The position numbers were made by a program, and so were the translations under genes. The notes beneath the pieces are model-generated. The model was not told where the DNA came from. It searched no databases and saw only the letters and a program-made list of their open reading frames with translations. Below, piece after piece: positions 1-7,756 of a DNA stretch of 64,000 nucleotides (the stretch's first letter is position 1; the number at the start of each line of letters is the position of its first letter). This DNA comes from Aurantibacter_A sp039941195. Its GTDB lineage: Bacteria; Bacteroidota; Bacteroidia; Flavobacteriales; Flavobacteriaceae. Location: positions 35,104 through 99,103 of the forward strand of contig NZ_JBDVFA010000061.1 of assembly GCF_039941195.1 (NCBI RefSeq), in the 5' to 3' direction.

Positions 1-1
1 T

Positions 2-379
2 AGTTATGGAGATAAAATTAACAATAGTTTTGAATGGACTACCTTATTAAAATGTGCGGAATCTTATGACATGATGCGTCGTTATTATAAAAAAACTCCA
101 ACAACCATATCAACTTTAGAATTCTTAATTCTAAATCCTAATTGCCCAAGATCCATAATGAATAGTTTAAATCAAGTATTTAATCATATTAAAATTTTAG
201 ATCCTAGTAGAGCTTATGATAAAAACACTACCGCCTTTTTAATTGGAAAAGTAAGAGCAGAATATGAATATAAATACATTGAAGAGATTGAGGAAAATAT
301 ACAAGTTTTTATAGAAAATATTTTACAAAACTTGAACGAAATAAGTGAGAAAATGGAAAAGGAATTTTTTAATTATTAA
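2..379 (+). CDS. alpha-E domain protein, C-terminal part (5' end outside window)
   Basis: The reading frame is open from the first complete codon at base 2, so the gene enters from upstream and only about 125 C-terminal residues are visible. The stretch with NPNCPRSI followed by a helical, acidic tail matches the end of alpha-E (DUF403) proteins as I remember them. In that family the partner genes are a circularly permuted ATP-grasp protein and a transglutaminase, and a transglutaminase does follow after 42 bases. The family is thought to act in peptide or amide-bond modification, but the substrate is unknown. The Met at position 71 is internal and not the real start. Confidence 0.75.
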   Translation, partial: SYGDKINNSFEWTTLLKCAESYDMMRRYYKKTPTTISTLEFLILNPNCPRSIMNSLNQVFNHIKILDPSRAYDKNTTAFLIGKVRAEYEYKYIEEIEENIQVFIENILQNLNEISEKMEKEFFNY

Positions 380-421
380 TCCATTTAATCCAACTATCTT
401 AGCATTCCTTTTTAAAAAATA

Positions 422-1279
422 ATGTTTCTAGAATATTCTATAGTTTACAAAGCTGAAAATGATTACGCTAATTGGGTTAATGATGCGCATTGGCAATTTC
501 TTATTATACCAGAAAAGAATAAAACACAAGAGTTTGTAAGTACCGATTTTAAAAATTCACTTAACGCTAAAAGTGAATATTCAATAAATGGATATGGCTT
601 TAAAACAATACGTTTAAGTCCAAAAGTAAAATTTAAAAAAATTGCCTTCGAAGCCTCTTTTCGATTATTAAAAAGAGAGGTAAATCCATATGATTTTGAT
701 TTAAATAATCAATCAGAAGAACAGTATGGAAAATTGTTAGAATTAGATTTTCAAATACAATTTGAACGCTTTATAAAAAAATCCAATTACACAAGCTTAT
801 CAAAAACTCAAAAGGAGCTATTTATTTTTGATAAATCACTTTCTATATTTGAAAATCTTCAAAATCTTAATAAATGGACGTTTAACCACTTAGTTTTCAA
901 AGCAGAAGTAACAAATGTCTATTCCGACATATCAGATATTCTTTTAAAACAACAAGGTGTCTGCCAAGATTTTACACATTTATTTTGCGCTTTAGCTCGA
1001 CAAAATGGTATACCAACAAGATATGTTTCTGGTTATTTACATCAAGGAAATGGGTATTTTGGAGATTCTCAAATGCACGCATGGGCAGAGGCTTACATCC
1101 CACAAGTTGGTTGGATTGGTTTTGACCCAACAAATAATTTATTAGCTAACACCAATCATATAAAAGTAGCCCATGGTAAAGATTATACCGATTGCTCACC
1201 ATTAAAGGGAATTCTTAATACCTCAGGAGCAAATAAAACAAAACACTCTGTTCAAGTAGTAAGCCAACAACAGCAATAA
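422..1279 (+). CDS. transglutaminase-like cysteine protease family protein
   Basis: The protein has 285 residues and no signal peptide, so it is probably cytoplasmic. Residues 1-110 form the N-terminal beta region usual in bacterial transglutaminase-like proteins. The catalytic domain follows with Cys181 (in GVCQDF), His219 (QMHAWAEAY) and Asp235 (GFDPTNN), a complete Cys-His-Asp triad. Proteins of this form sit beside alpha-E and ATP-grasp genes in a conserved operon, sometimes with an Anbu protease; here the gene after it is prfB, so Anbu is not adjacent downstream. The family can hydrolyse or form amide bonds, and the actual substrate is not known. Confidence 0.85.
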   Translation: MFLEYSIVYKAENDYANWVNDAHWQFLIIPEKNKTQEFVSTDFKNSLNAKSEYSINGYGFKTIRLSPKVKFKKIAFEASFRLLKREVNPYDFDLNNQSEEQYGKLLELDFQIQFERFIKKSNYTSLSKTQKELFIFDKSLSIFENLQNLNKWTFNHLVFKAEVTNVYSDISDILLKQQGVCQDFTHLFCALARQNGIPTRYVSGYLHQGNGYFGDSQMHAWAEAYIPQVGWIGFDPTNNLLANTNHIKVAHGKDYTDCSPLKGILNTSGANKTKHSVQVVSQQQQ

Positions 1280-1328
1280 TTCTTCGTAGTACAATTAAAG
1301 AGTATTATTTTAGCCAAAAATATAATTA

Positions 1329-2430
1329 ATGACAATCACTACAGACCATTTTAAAGGTCTTCAAGATCGCCTTGGTGCGTTAAGGAGGTATCTTTGACAT
1401 CGATGCGAAACTTATTGAAATAGAAAACGAGCAAGAGAAAACCCTAGCTCCAGATTTTTGGGATAATCCACAAGAAGCCCAAGCCCATATGAAGTACATT
1501 CAATCCAAAAAACAATGGGTTGATGATTACAATTCGGGTATGACTATGGTAGGTGATCTAGAAGTACTACTTGAATTTTTCCAAGAAGGAGAGATAAAAG
1601 AGGAAGAGCTTTTAAACCAGTATGAAAAATCGCTAAACCTAATTGAAAAATTGGAGTTTAAGAATATGCTTTCAGAGGAAGGTGATGAATTACCTGCCGT
1701 ACTTCAAATTACTGCAGGTGCAGGTGGTACTGAGAGCTGCGATTGGGCCGCCATGCTCATGCGTATGTATATGATGTGGGCAGAAAAAAGTGGGTTTAAA
1801 GTAAAAGAGCTCAATTATCAAGAAGGTGATGTTGCCGGAATTAAAACAGTTACCTTAGAAATTGATGGTGAATTTGCCTTCGGTTGGCTTAAAGGTGAAA
1901 ACGGCGTACATAGACTTGTGCGAATTTCACCTTTTGATAGTAATGCCAAAAGGCACACCTCATTTGCTTCAGTATATGTATACCCTTTGGTAGATGATAG
2001 CATTGAAATTGATGTAAATCCAGCTGATATCGAAATAACCACAGCACGTTCTAGCGGTGCTGGTGGCCAGAATGTAAATAAAGTTGAAACAAAAGTACAA
2101 CTAGTACATAAGCCTACGGGAATTCAAATATCATGTTCAGACTCACGTAGTCAACATGACAATAGAGCTACCGCATTAAAAATGTTAAAATCTCAATTGT
2201 ATGAAATTGAATTGCGTAAAAAGATGGAAGCTCGACAGGAAATAGAATCTTCAAAAATGAAAATTGAATGGGGTTCTCAAATTCGCAACTATGTAATGCA
2301 TCCTTATAAATTAGTTAAAGATGTTAGAACCGGTGAAGAAACAGGAAATGTTGATGCTGTTATGGATGGTGATTTGGATCGCTTTTTAAAAGCTTTTCTT
2401 ATGATGATGGGACAAAAAGACGAAGAATAA
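1329..2430 (+). CDS. prfB: peptide chain release factor 2, made by programmed +1 frameshift
   Basis: RF2 ends translation at UGA and UAA codons. The first 22 codons run from ATG 1329 to CTT 1392-1394 and meet an in-frame TGA at 1395. Skipping one base (T1395) continues at GAC 1396 and gives about 366 residues, the normal RF2 length. The GGQ loop (SGAGGQNVNK) that triggers peptide release and the SPF anticodon-like tripeptide (RISPFDSNAKR) that marks RF2 rather than RF1 are both present. A start at 1489 would lose the N-terminal domain. The frameshift gives autoregulation: low RF2 leaves the ribosome paused at UGA and favours the shift. The next gene begins 28 bases downstream. Confidence 0.95.
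1383..1398 (+). promoter_or_regulatory. prfB +1 programmed frameshift signal
   Basis: The sequence AGGAGGTATCTTTGAC has an internal Shine-Dalgarno-like AGGAGG three bases before the slippery CTT TGA C. This is nearly identical to the well-known E. coli RF2 site (AGGGGGTATCTTTGAC). The in-frame TGA is at 1395-1397, and the shifted frame resumes with GAC at 1396. Confidence 0.93.
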
Positions 2431-2458
2431 AATTTTTAGAATTCATATATTAATAATT

Positions 2459-2800
2459 ATGATTAAAATATATCACAACCCTCGATGTCGTAAGTCTCGT
2501 GAAGGCTTAGCCATTCTAGAAGAATCGAATAAAGAATTTGAAGTTGTAAAATACTTGGAAGCGGTTCCGACAAAAAATGAGCTCACTAAAATCATCAGCC
2601 TTTTAGGTATTCGGGCACAAGATTTAGTACGGAAAGGCGAACCAATATGGAAAGAAAAATACAAAGGCAAAGAATATTCCGAAGAGGAGCTTATTGACAT
2701 TATGGTTGCTAATCCTAAACTTATAGAAAGACCAATTGTTGTTAACGGAAAAATGGCTGTTATCGGTAGACCACCACAAAACATTCTGAATATCATATAA
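2459..2800 (+). CDS. ArsC/Spx-family thioredoxin-fold protein (arsenate reductase-like)
   Basis: This is a 113-residue protein of the glutaredoxin-linked ArsC family. Cys10 sits in the N-terminal loop HNPRCRKS, followed by the helix SREGLAIL, and the family's C-terminal segment RPIVVNGKMAVIGRPP is present. In true ArsC the single Cys attacks arsenate and is recycled by glutathione and glutaredoxin. The CRKS loop puts a Ser where Spx proteins can have a second Cys. No arsenic transporter or ArsR regulator is nearby, so a housekeeping or redox role is as likely as arsenate resistance. It probably shares a transcript with prfB (28-base gap). Confidence 0.8.
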   Translation: MIKIYHNPRCRKSREGLAILEESNKEFEVVKYLEAVPTKNELTKIISLLGIRAQDLVRKGEPIWKEKYKGKEYSEEELIDIMVANPKLIERPIVVNGKMAVIGRPPQNILNII

Positions 2801-2817
2801 TTGGCATAAGATTTGTA
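2801..2817 (+). promoter_or_regulatory. possible sigma-54-like promoter (TTGGCATA-N4-TTGTA)
   Basis: TGGCATA at 2802-2808, four bases, then TTG at 2813-2815 fits the sigma-54 -24/-12 layout (TGGCAYR-N4-TTGCW) except for T in place of the C after TTG. It lies immediately after the arsC-like stop codon and about 90 bases before the secreted protein gene at 2906. The same form occurs before dnaK and before the last gene of the window. Confidence 0.4.
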
Positions 2818-2846
2818 TTTTAACGTATTATTTCATTTAACAAAGT

Positions 2847-2866
2847 TTTAACCAAACTCGGTTAAA
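2847..2866. repeat. 7-bp perfect inverted repeat in the leader of the 2906 gene
   Basis: TTTAACC (2847-2853), six bases, GGTTAAA (2860-2866). It lies 40 bases upstream of the ATG at 2906 and has no T-run after it, so it reads better as an operator or a leader hairpin than as a terminator. Confidence 0.4.
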
Positions 2867-2905
2867 CCTTCATATTAATTTAGAATCTAATAAAAGTTCG
2901 CGATT

Positions 2906-3418
2906 ATGAAAATCAATATAAAGTTTCTATTTGCAGCACTAATTATTTTTTTATCAGGAGCGGAATTACAGGCTCAATACGGCTATGGTAATAGCGGTTA
3001 TGGATATGGCGGCGGAGGTTATGGTTACGGATATGGCAGACAACGAAATGCTATTCCACAAGCGACATCAGAACCAAAGGCACCAGAACCAAAAACAGCC
3101 GGTGAAATAGTTGATGATGAAATGCCAGGGATTACAGAAGCCCTAGAACTTAATGAGTTTGAGACGGCTGTAATGAGTTCAATTCTTAAGAAATTTATTC
3201 AAAAGAGAATTGAACTTCAAATATTGGAATTAGAACCTGATCAAGTTCGTGAGGCAATGGAAAAGATTACCGCACAACAGACTGAAGAGTTAAAAGCGGG
3301 CTTATCAGAAGAAAAATACGAGGCATTTGTTGAACTTCAGAAAAAAGGTTTAGCAAAAGCAAAAAAGGAAAAGAAAAAAGAAAGCAAAAAGAAAAAAAAG
3401 AAAAAACCTAAAGACTAG
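2906..3418 (+). CDS. secreted Gly/Tyr-rich protein with lysine-rich tail
   Basis: A 170-residue protein with a clear signal peptide ending near ELQAQ (about residue 23). Next comes a low-complexity YGYGNSGYGYGGGG segment (about 24-45), a Pro/Glu/Ala linker, and a helical domain (about 65-140) with a segment like GLSEEKYEAFVELQ that recalls Spy/CpxP-like periplasmic helical proteins. The last 20 residues are almost all Lys. No family is recognised with confidence. It ends one base before the outer-membrane receptor gene, so the two are almost certainly co-transcribed and may work together at the envelope. Confidence 0.75.
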   Translation: MKINIKFLFAALIIFLSGAELQAQYGYGNSGYGYGGGGYGYGYGRQRNAIPQATSEPKAPEPKTAGEIVDDEMPGITEALELNEFETAVMSSILKKFIQKRIELQILELEPDQVREAMEKITAQQTEELKAGLSEEKYEAFVELQKKGLAKAKKEKKKESKKKKKKKPKD

Positions 3419-3419
3419 C

Positions 3420-5903
3420 ATGCAAAAAATACTGACACTCTCCTTAATTTTATTTTGTACAATTGTTAATTCCCAAAGACCAGAGGGTCAGCGATCCAAC
3501 CCCATTCACATTACCGGTACCGTTTTAGCTAGCGAAGACGGATTACCCTTAGAATATGCCACTTTGGTCTTACAAAGTGTTGAAAACCCAGAAAAAGTTA
3601 CTGGGGGTATTACTAATATTGATGGTAAATTTGATGTTGAAACATTACCTGGAAAGTATAATGTTCGCATAGAATACATCTCCTATAAAACATATCATTT
3701 ACCCGAACAGACATTTCGAAAATCCACCGATTTAGGCACGGTTAAACTTTCCTTGGATGTAGCGCAATTAGATGGAGTTGAAGTAGTCGGTGAAAAGACT
3801 ACCGTCGAAATTCGCCTCGATAAAAAAATATATAATATTGGTAAAGATTTAACCAATAGTGGAGCAACTATTACCGATGCATTAAATAATGTACCATCTG
3901 TAGATGTAGATGTCGAAGGTGCAATTAGTTTAAGAGGAAACGAGAATGTCAGAATATTAATTAACGGTAAACCTTCTGCTTTGGCAGGCTTTGGTTCTAC
4001 CGATGCTCTTGGCGCGCTTCCTGCAGATGCTATCGAAAAAGTTGAAGTCATTACTAGTCCATCTGCCAGATATGATGCAGAAGGAACAGCGGGTATTTTA
4101 AACATAGTATTAAAAAAGGAAAAGACATTAGGCTTTAATGGGTCAGTCAATACAACCATCGGTTATCCTACTACAAGTGGAATTTCTGTAAATACAAATT
4201 TACGTACCGATAAGTTTAACATTTTTAATACCACAGGTTACAGCTATCGCGATGCGCCGGGTAATGCTTATTTTGATAATACATATACTTCAGGAAGCTA
4301 TGATAGAATTTATGAAGACAGAGAATATAATAGACTTCGGAAAGGGTTTAATACCAACCTAGGGTTAGAATATTTTATAACTGATAACTCATCTCTTACT
4401 GGAAGTGTATTTTATAGAACATCAGATGGCGAAGATTTAACTGAGAATACAAATCAGCGATATATCGACAGCTCACTTAATAGTTTAACCTTTAGAACTG
4501 AAAATGAGACTGAAGATGACGAGAATTATCAATTTTCTTTAAATTATGTAAATGATTTAAATGAAGATGGAGAAAAATTAACAGCAGACCTTCAATACTC
4601 TAGAAAAGATGAAGAGAAATTTTCTATAATTGAAGAGAATGAAACAATGCCAGATCAAAACCTTATTGTCCTAGAAAATGTATATGAAGTTGAAGCTGAA
4701 AATGAATATTTAGTACAAGCTGATTATGTACTACCCATGGAAGACTCACAGTTTGAAATTGGTTATCGCGGAAAATTTGAAGAAGATATTACAGACTACA
4801 GATTAGATTCTTTAAACCAAATAACTGGGCAAATGGATTTAAATGAAAATCTGACTAATATATTTACATACACCGAGAATATAAATGCTTTGTATACGCA
4901 GTATGGCAATAAGTTTGGCAAGTTTTCTTTTTTATTCGGTTTACGATTAGAAAATACACAATTAAAAGGTGAGTTAGAATCTGAATTCGATACTGGAGAA
5001 TTGGAGGAACAGTTAGGTGTTGACGTGGATGTTAACTTTAACAAGAACTATTTAGGATTGTTTCCTACGTTAAACCTTATTTTGGAGGTTGCAGAAAATG
5101 AGAACATAACATTAGGCTATAATAGAAGGATTAATAGGCCAAGAGGTAGATATGTAAATCCTTTTCCTTCACGATCTAGTAGAACGAATATCTTTCAAGG
5201 GAATCCAGATTTAAATCCGGCATTTTCAAATGCTTTTGATTTAGGTTATTTAAAAAGATGGGATAAACTAACTTTAACTTCTTCCATATACTATCAAAAG
5301 GAAACAAATTCATTTGAAAGAATTCAAGAAGAAACAGGGCAGACAACTACAGATGGTATTGAAATAATTAGATCTATACCTATTAACCTTTCAACCAATA
5401 ATAGAATTGGTATGGAAGCAGGAATGTTATATAACCCAGCCAAATGGTTACGATTAAATTCAAGCTTTAATTTTTTCCAATTCTCTTCAGAAGGTTTATT
5501 TAATGGTGTTGATTATGGTGCAACAAATACAAGTTGGTTTGCAAGATTTAGCTCAAAGGTATCGCTACCAGCTAAAGTTGATTGGCAATCCAATGCTTTC
5601 TATAGAGGACCTTCCCAAAATGCACAAACCGAATCTAAAGGAATTCTATCATTAAACTTAGCTTTTAGCAAAGACATTTTAAAAGACAACGGAACAGTTT
5701 CTATGAATGTTAGTGATTTATTAAATTCTAGAAAAAGAAGGTCATTTACAGAAACAGAATTCTTTACATCAGAAAGTGAATTTCAATTTAGACAAAGACA
5801 AGTTACATTAGGTTTTGTATATCGATTTAATCAACCTAAGGAACGAAATAAAGGAAGCCGCGGTGGTGGCGGTGATGATGGTGATTTTGATGAAGAAGGA
5901 TAA
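3420..5903 (+). CDS. outer-membrane beta-barrel protein, TonB-receptor-like
   Basis: The protein has 827 residues. A signal peptide (about 1-18) is followed by a carboxypeptidase-regulatory-like beta-sandwich (about 28-115, ITGTVLASEDGLPLEYATL). A plug-like domain follows (about 125-225, with NVPSVDVDVEGAISLRGNEN and ITSPSARYDAEGTAGILNI). The rest is a long barrel with alternating aromatic strands, ending in LGFVYRFNQPKERNKGSRGGGGDDGDF, so a Gly/Asp tail follows the last strand. This matches the outer membrane beta-barrel family (OMP_b-brl_3) common in Flavobacteriia, in which the substrate is rarely known. It is not a SusC, since no SusD gene adjoins it. Its partner is the Gly/Tyr-rich secreted protein upstream. 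Confidence 0.85.
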   Translation: MQKILTLSLILFCTIVNSQRPEGQRSNPIHITGTVLASEDGLPLEYATLVLQSVENPEKVTGGITNIDGKFDVETLPGKYNVRIEYISYKTYHLPEQTFRKSTDLGTVKLSLDVAQLDGVEVVGEKTTVEIRLDKKIYNIGKDLTNSGATITDALNNVPSVDVDVEGAISLRGNENVRILINGKPSALAGFGSTDALGALPADAIEKVEVITSPSARYDAEGTAGILNIVLKKEKTLGFNGSVNTTIGYPTTSGISVNTNLRTDKFNIFNTTGYSYRDAPGNAYFDNTYTSGSYDRIYEDREYNRLRKGFNTNLGLEYFITDNSSLTGSVFYRTSDGEDLTENTNQRYIDSSLNSLTFRTENETEDDENYQFSLNYVNDLNEDGEKLTADLQYSRKDEEKFSIIEENETMPDQNLIVLENVYEVEAENEYLVQADYVLPMEDSQFEIGYRGKFEEDITDYRLDSLNQITGQMDLNENLTNIFTYTENINALYTQYGNKFGKFSFLFGLRLENTQLKGELESEFDTGELEEQLGVDVDVNFNKNYLGLFPTLNLILEVAENENITLGYNRRINRPRGRYVNPFPSRSSRTNIFQGNPDLNPAFSNAFDLGYLKRWDKLTLTSSIYYQKETNSFERIQEETGQTTTDGIEIIRSIPINLSTNNRIGMEAGMLYNPAKWLRLNSSFNFFQFSSEGLFNGVDYGATNTSWFARFSSKVSLPAKVDWQSNAFYRGPSQNAQTESKGILSLNLAFSKDILKDNGTVSMNVSDLLNSRKRRSFTETEFFTSESEFQFRQRQVTLGFVYRFNQPKERNKGSRGGGGDDGDFDEEG

Positions 5904-5930
5904 TTGAGAATTATAAGTATAAATAAAAAA

Positions 5931-5952
5931 GGAGCCTAAAGGCTCCTTTTTT
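5931..5952 (+). terminator. intrinsic terminator after the barrel gene
   Basis: GGAGCC (5931-5936), loop TAAA, GGCTCC (5941-5946), then six T. Six A precede the stem, so it can also end transcription of the small minus-strand gene that stops at 5970. Confidence 0.85.
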
Positions 5953-5969
5953 ATTATTCAAATTGTTTT

Positions 5970-6143
5970 TTATTCTAATCGTTTAGCTTTCTTTGCTTCA
6001 CGCTTTTCTTTCCACATTTCAAGTAGATTGCCCCCTAACCAATAAGGTACAACAAACATCAACAAAAAAAGCATCAGCCAAAAGCCGATTGTAAATATTG
6101 TTAAAAACATTATAAAACCTAAATATTGGTCAAATTCAAACAT
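5970..6143 (-). CDS. small membrane protein, 57 residues
   Basis: On the minus strand an ATG at 6143 opens a 57-codon frame ending in TAA at 5972-5970. Residues 1-8 are acidic (MFEFDQYL). Residues 9-37 form one long or two short hydrophobic helices (FIMFLTIFTIGFWLMLF), and the C-terminus is strongly basic (EKREAKKAKRLE). This is the positive-inside pattern of a real small membrane protein. A bidirectional terminator lies just downstream. No family is recognised. Confidence 0.6.
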   Translation of the reverse strand: MFEFDQYLGFIMFLTIFTIGFWLMLFLLMFVVPYWLGGNLLEMWKEKREAKKAKRLE

Positions 6144-6254
6144 GAGCTATCAATTTATATGACAAAGATAGTTTGAAAAGAATAAAAATTGCAAATCAAA
6201 ATCAAAAAAACACGAAAATAAATATCTGTAGGTGGAAATAAATGCGCTATACAG

Positions 6255-6262
6255 TACCTTTG
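6255..6262 (+). promoter_or_regulatory. fumC promoter -7 element
   Basis: TACCTTTG matches the Bacteroidota -7 consensus TAnnTTTG, with its last base 20 bases before the ATG at 6283. The -33 region (about 6231-6235, GGTGG) is a poor TTG. Its position rules out the upstream in-frame ATG at 6232 as the start. Confidence 0.6.
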
Positions 6263-6282
6263 TTAACCTAAAACCACTAGAA

Positions 6283-7680
6283 ATGAGCTTCAGAATCGAA
6301 AAAGATACCATGGGCGAGGTAAAAGTGCCCGCTGATAAATATTGGGGTGCGCAAACCGAACGTTCGCGTAACAATTTTAAAATAGGTGCTCCGGCATCAA
6401 TGCCTTTAGATGTCGTATTCGGCTTTGCCTACCTAAAAAAGGCAGCTGCCTACACCAATCATGAATTAGGCGTTTTAGCGATTGAAAAGCGCGACTTAAT
6501 AGCAAAAGTTTGTGATGAAATCTTAGATGGAAAGCACAATGACCAGTTTCCTTTGGTAATATGGCAAACGGGATCGGGTACACAGAGTAACATGAACGTG
6601 AATGAAGTAATTGCAAATCGTGCACATGAAATCGCTGGAAAAACAATTGGTGAGGGTGAAAAAACTATACAACCCAACGACGATGTAAATAAGTCGCAAT
6701 CATCAAATGACACTTTTCCTACCGGTATGCATATTGCTGCTTATAAGAAAATTGTTGAAAATACTATTCCAGGAGTTACACAATTGCGAGACACCTTAGC
6801 TAAAAAATCAGAAGAATTTAGCAGTGTGGTAAAAATTGGGCGTACACATTTAATGGATGCCACTCCCCTAACCTTAGGTCAAGAATTCTCGGGTTATGTT
6901 TCTCAATTAGATCATGGTTTAAAAGCATTAAAAAATACCTTATCTCATTTAAGTGAATTAGCATTGGGTGGCACAGCCGTAGGCACAGGATTAAACACCC
7001 CTAATGGATACGATGTATTGGTAGCAAAGTATATTGCTGAATTTACAGAACTTCCGTTTATAACTGCTGAAAACAAGTTTGAAGCATTAGCAGCTCATGA
7101 TGCCATTGTGGAAAGTCATGGAGCGCTTAAACAATTAGCCGTTTCATTAAATAAAATAGCTAACGATATTCGTATGATGGCATCCGGACCACGTTCTGGA
7201 ATTGGAGAAATAATTATTCCAGCTAATGAACCAGGCAGTTCCATTATGCCAGGTAAAGTAAACCCAACGCAATGTGAAGCTATGACTATGGTTTGCGCAC
7301 AAGTTATGGGGAACGATGTAGCTGTTTCTGTTGGAGGGACCCAGGGACATTATGAGTTAAATGTGTTTAAACCTATGATGGCGGCGAACATTTTGCAATC
7401 TGCGCAACTAATTGGCGATGCATGCGTAAGTTTTGATGTTAATTGCGCAGCTGGTATAATACCTAATAATGAAGTTATTAAAGAACTTTTAAACAACTCT
7501 TTAATGCTAGTTACTGCATTAAATACTAAAATAGGATATTATAAAGCGGCTGAAATAGCCAATACTGCACACAAAAATGGCACTACGTTAAAAGTAGAAG
7601 CTGTTAACCTAGGTTATGTATCTGCTGAAGATTATGACGAATGGGTAAAGCCTGAAGATATGGTTGGTGGCCTAAAATAA
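6283..7680 (+). CDS. fumC: class II fumarate hydratase
   Basis: FumC interconverts fumarate and malate in the TCA cycle and needs no iron-sulfur cluster. The 465 residues match the usual length (E. coli FumC has 467). The family signature GSSIMPGKVNPTQCEA is intact, as are TGSGTQSNMNVNEV and GRTHLMDATPLTLGQEF, which build the shared active site of the homotetramer. An in-frame ATG at 6232 would add 17 residues but lies before the promoter element, so 6283 is chosen. The gene stands alone, with its own promoter and terminator. Confidence 0.96.
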   Translation: MSFRIEKDTMGEVKVPADKYWGAQTERSRNNFKIGAPASMPLDVVFGFAYLKKAAAYTNHELGVLAIEKRDLIAKVCDEILDGKHNDQFPLVIWQTGSGTQSNMNVNEVIANRAHEIAGKTIGEGEKTIQPNDDVNKSQSSNDTFPTGMHIAAYKKIVENTIPGVTQLRDTLAKKSEEFSSVVKIGRTHLMDATPLTLGQEFSGYVSQLDHGLKALKNTLSHLSELALGGTAVGTGLNTPNGYDVLVAKYIAEFTELPFITAENKFEALAAHDAIVESHGALKQLAVSLNKIANDIRMMASGPRSGIGEIIIPANEPGSSIMPGKVNPTQCEAMTMVCAQVMGNDVAVSVGGTQGHYELNVFKPMMAANILQSAQLIGDACVSFDVNCAAGIIPNNEVIKELLNNSLMLVTALNTKIGYYKAAEIANTAHKNGTTLKVEAVNLGYVSAEDYDEWVKPEDMVGGLK

Positions 7681-7706
7681 TTTGTAAAATTAGACCAAAA
7701 AATAAA

Positions 7707-7734
7707 GGGACAATCAGTTAAGATTGTCCCTTTT
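7707..7734 (+). terminator. intrinsic terminator after fumC
   Basis: GGGACAATC (7707-7715), loop AGTTAA, GATTGTCCC (7722-7730), then TTTT. The 9-bp stem is perfect. Confidence 0.88.
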
Positions 7735-7756
7735 ATATTAATGGTTAGTGCGTTTA

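Noticed and set aside
1329..1397. In-frame TGA early in prfB could mark a pseudogene
   Set aside because: The sequence matches the programmed RF2 frameshift signal exactly and the shifted frame gives a full-length, intact RF2.
3355..3415. A-rich lysine tail as a possible phase-variable slippery run
   Set aside because: The run mixes AAA and AAG codons with interruptions, so no long single-base tract able to slip is present.
3695..4159. Long minus-strand frame of 154 codons inside the barrel gene
   Set aside because: It is an antisense shadow of a well-supported barrel coding sequence, with no start context, no neighbours and atypical Ser/Pro/Thr-rich composition.
6232..6282. Longer N-terminus for fumarase
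   Set aside because: The ATG lies upstream of the -7 element TACCTTTG at 6255-6262, and the shorter form matches the family's usual start and length.
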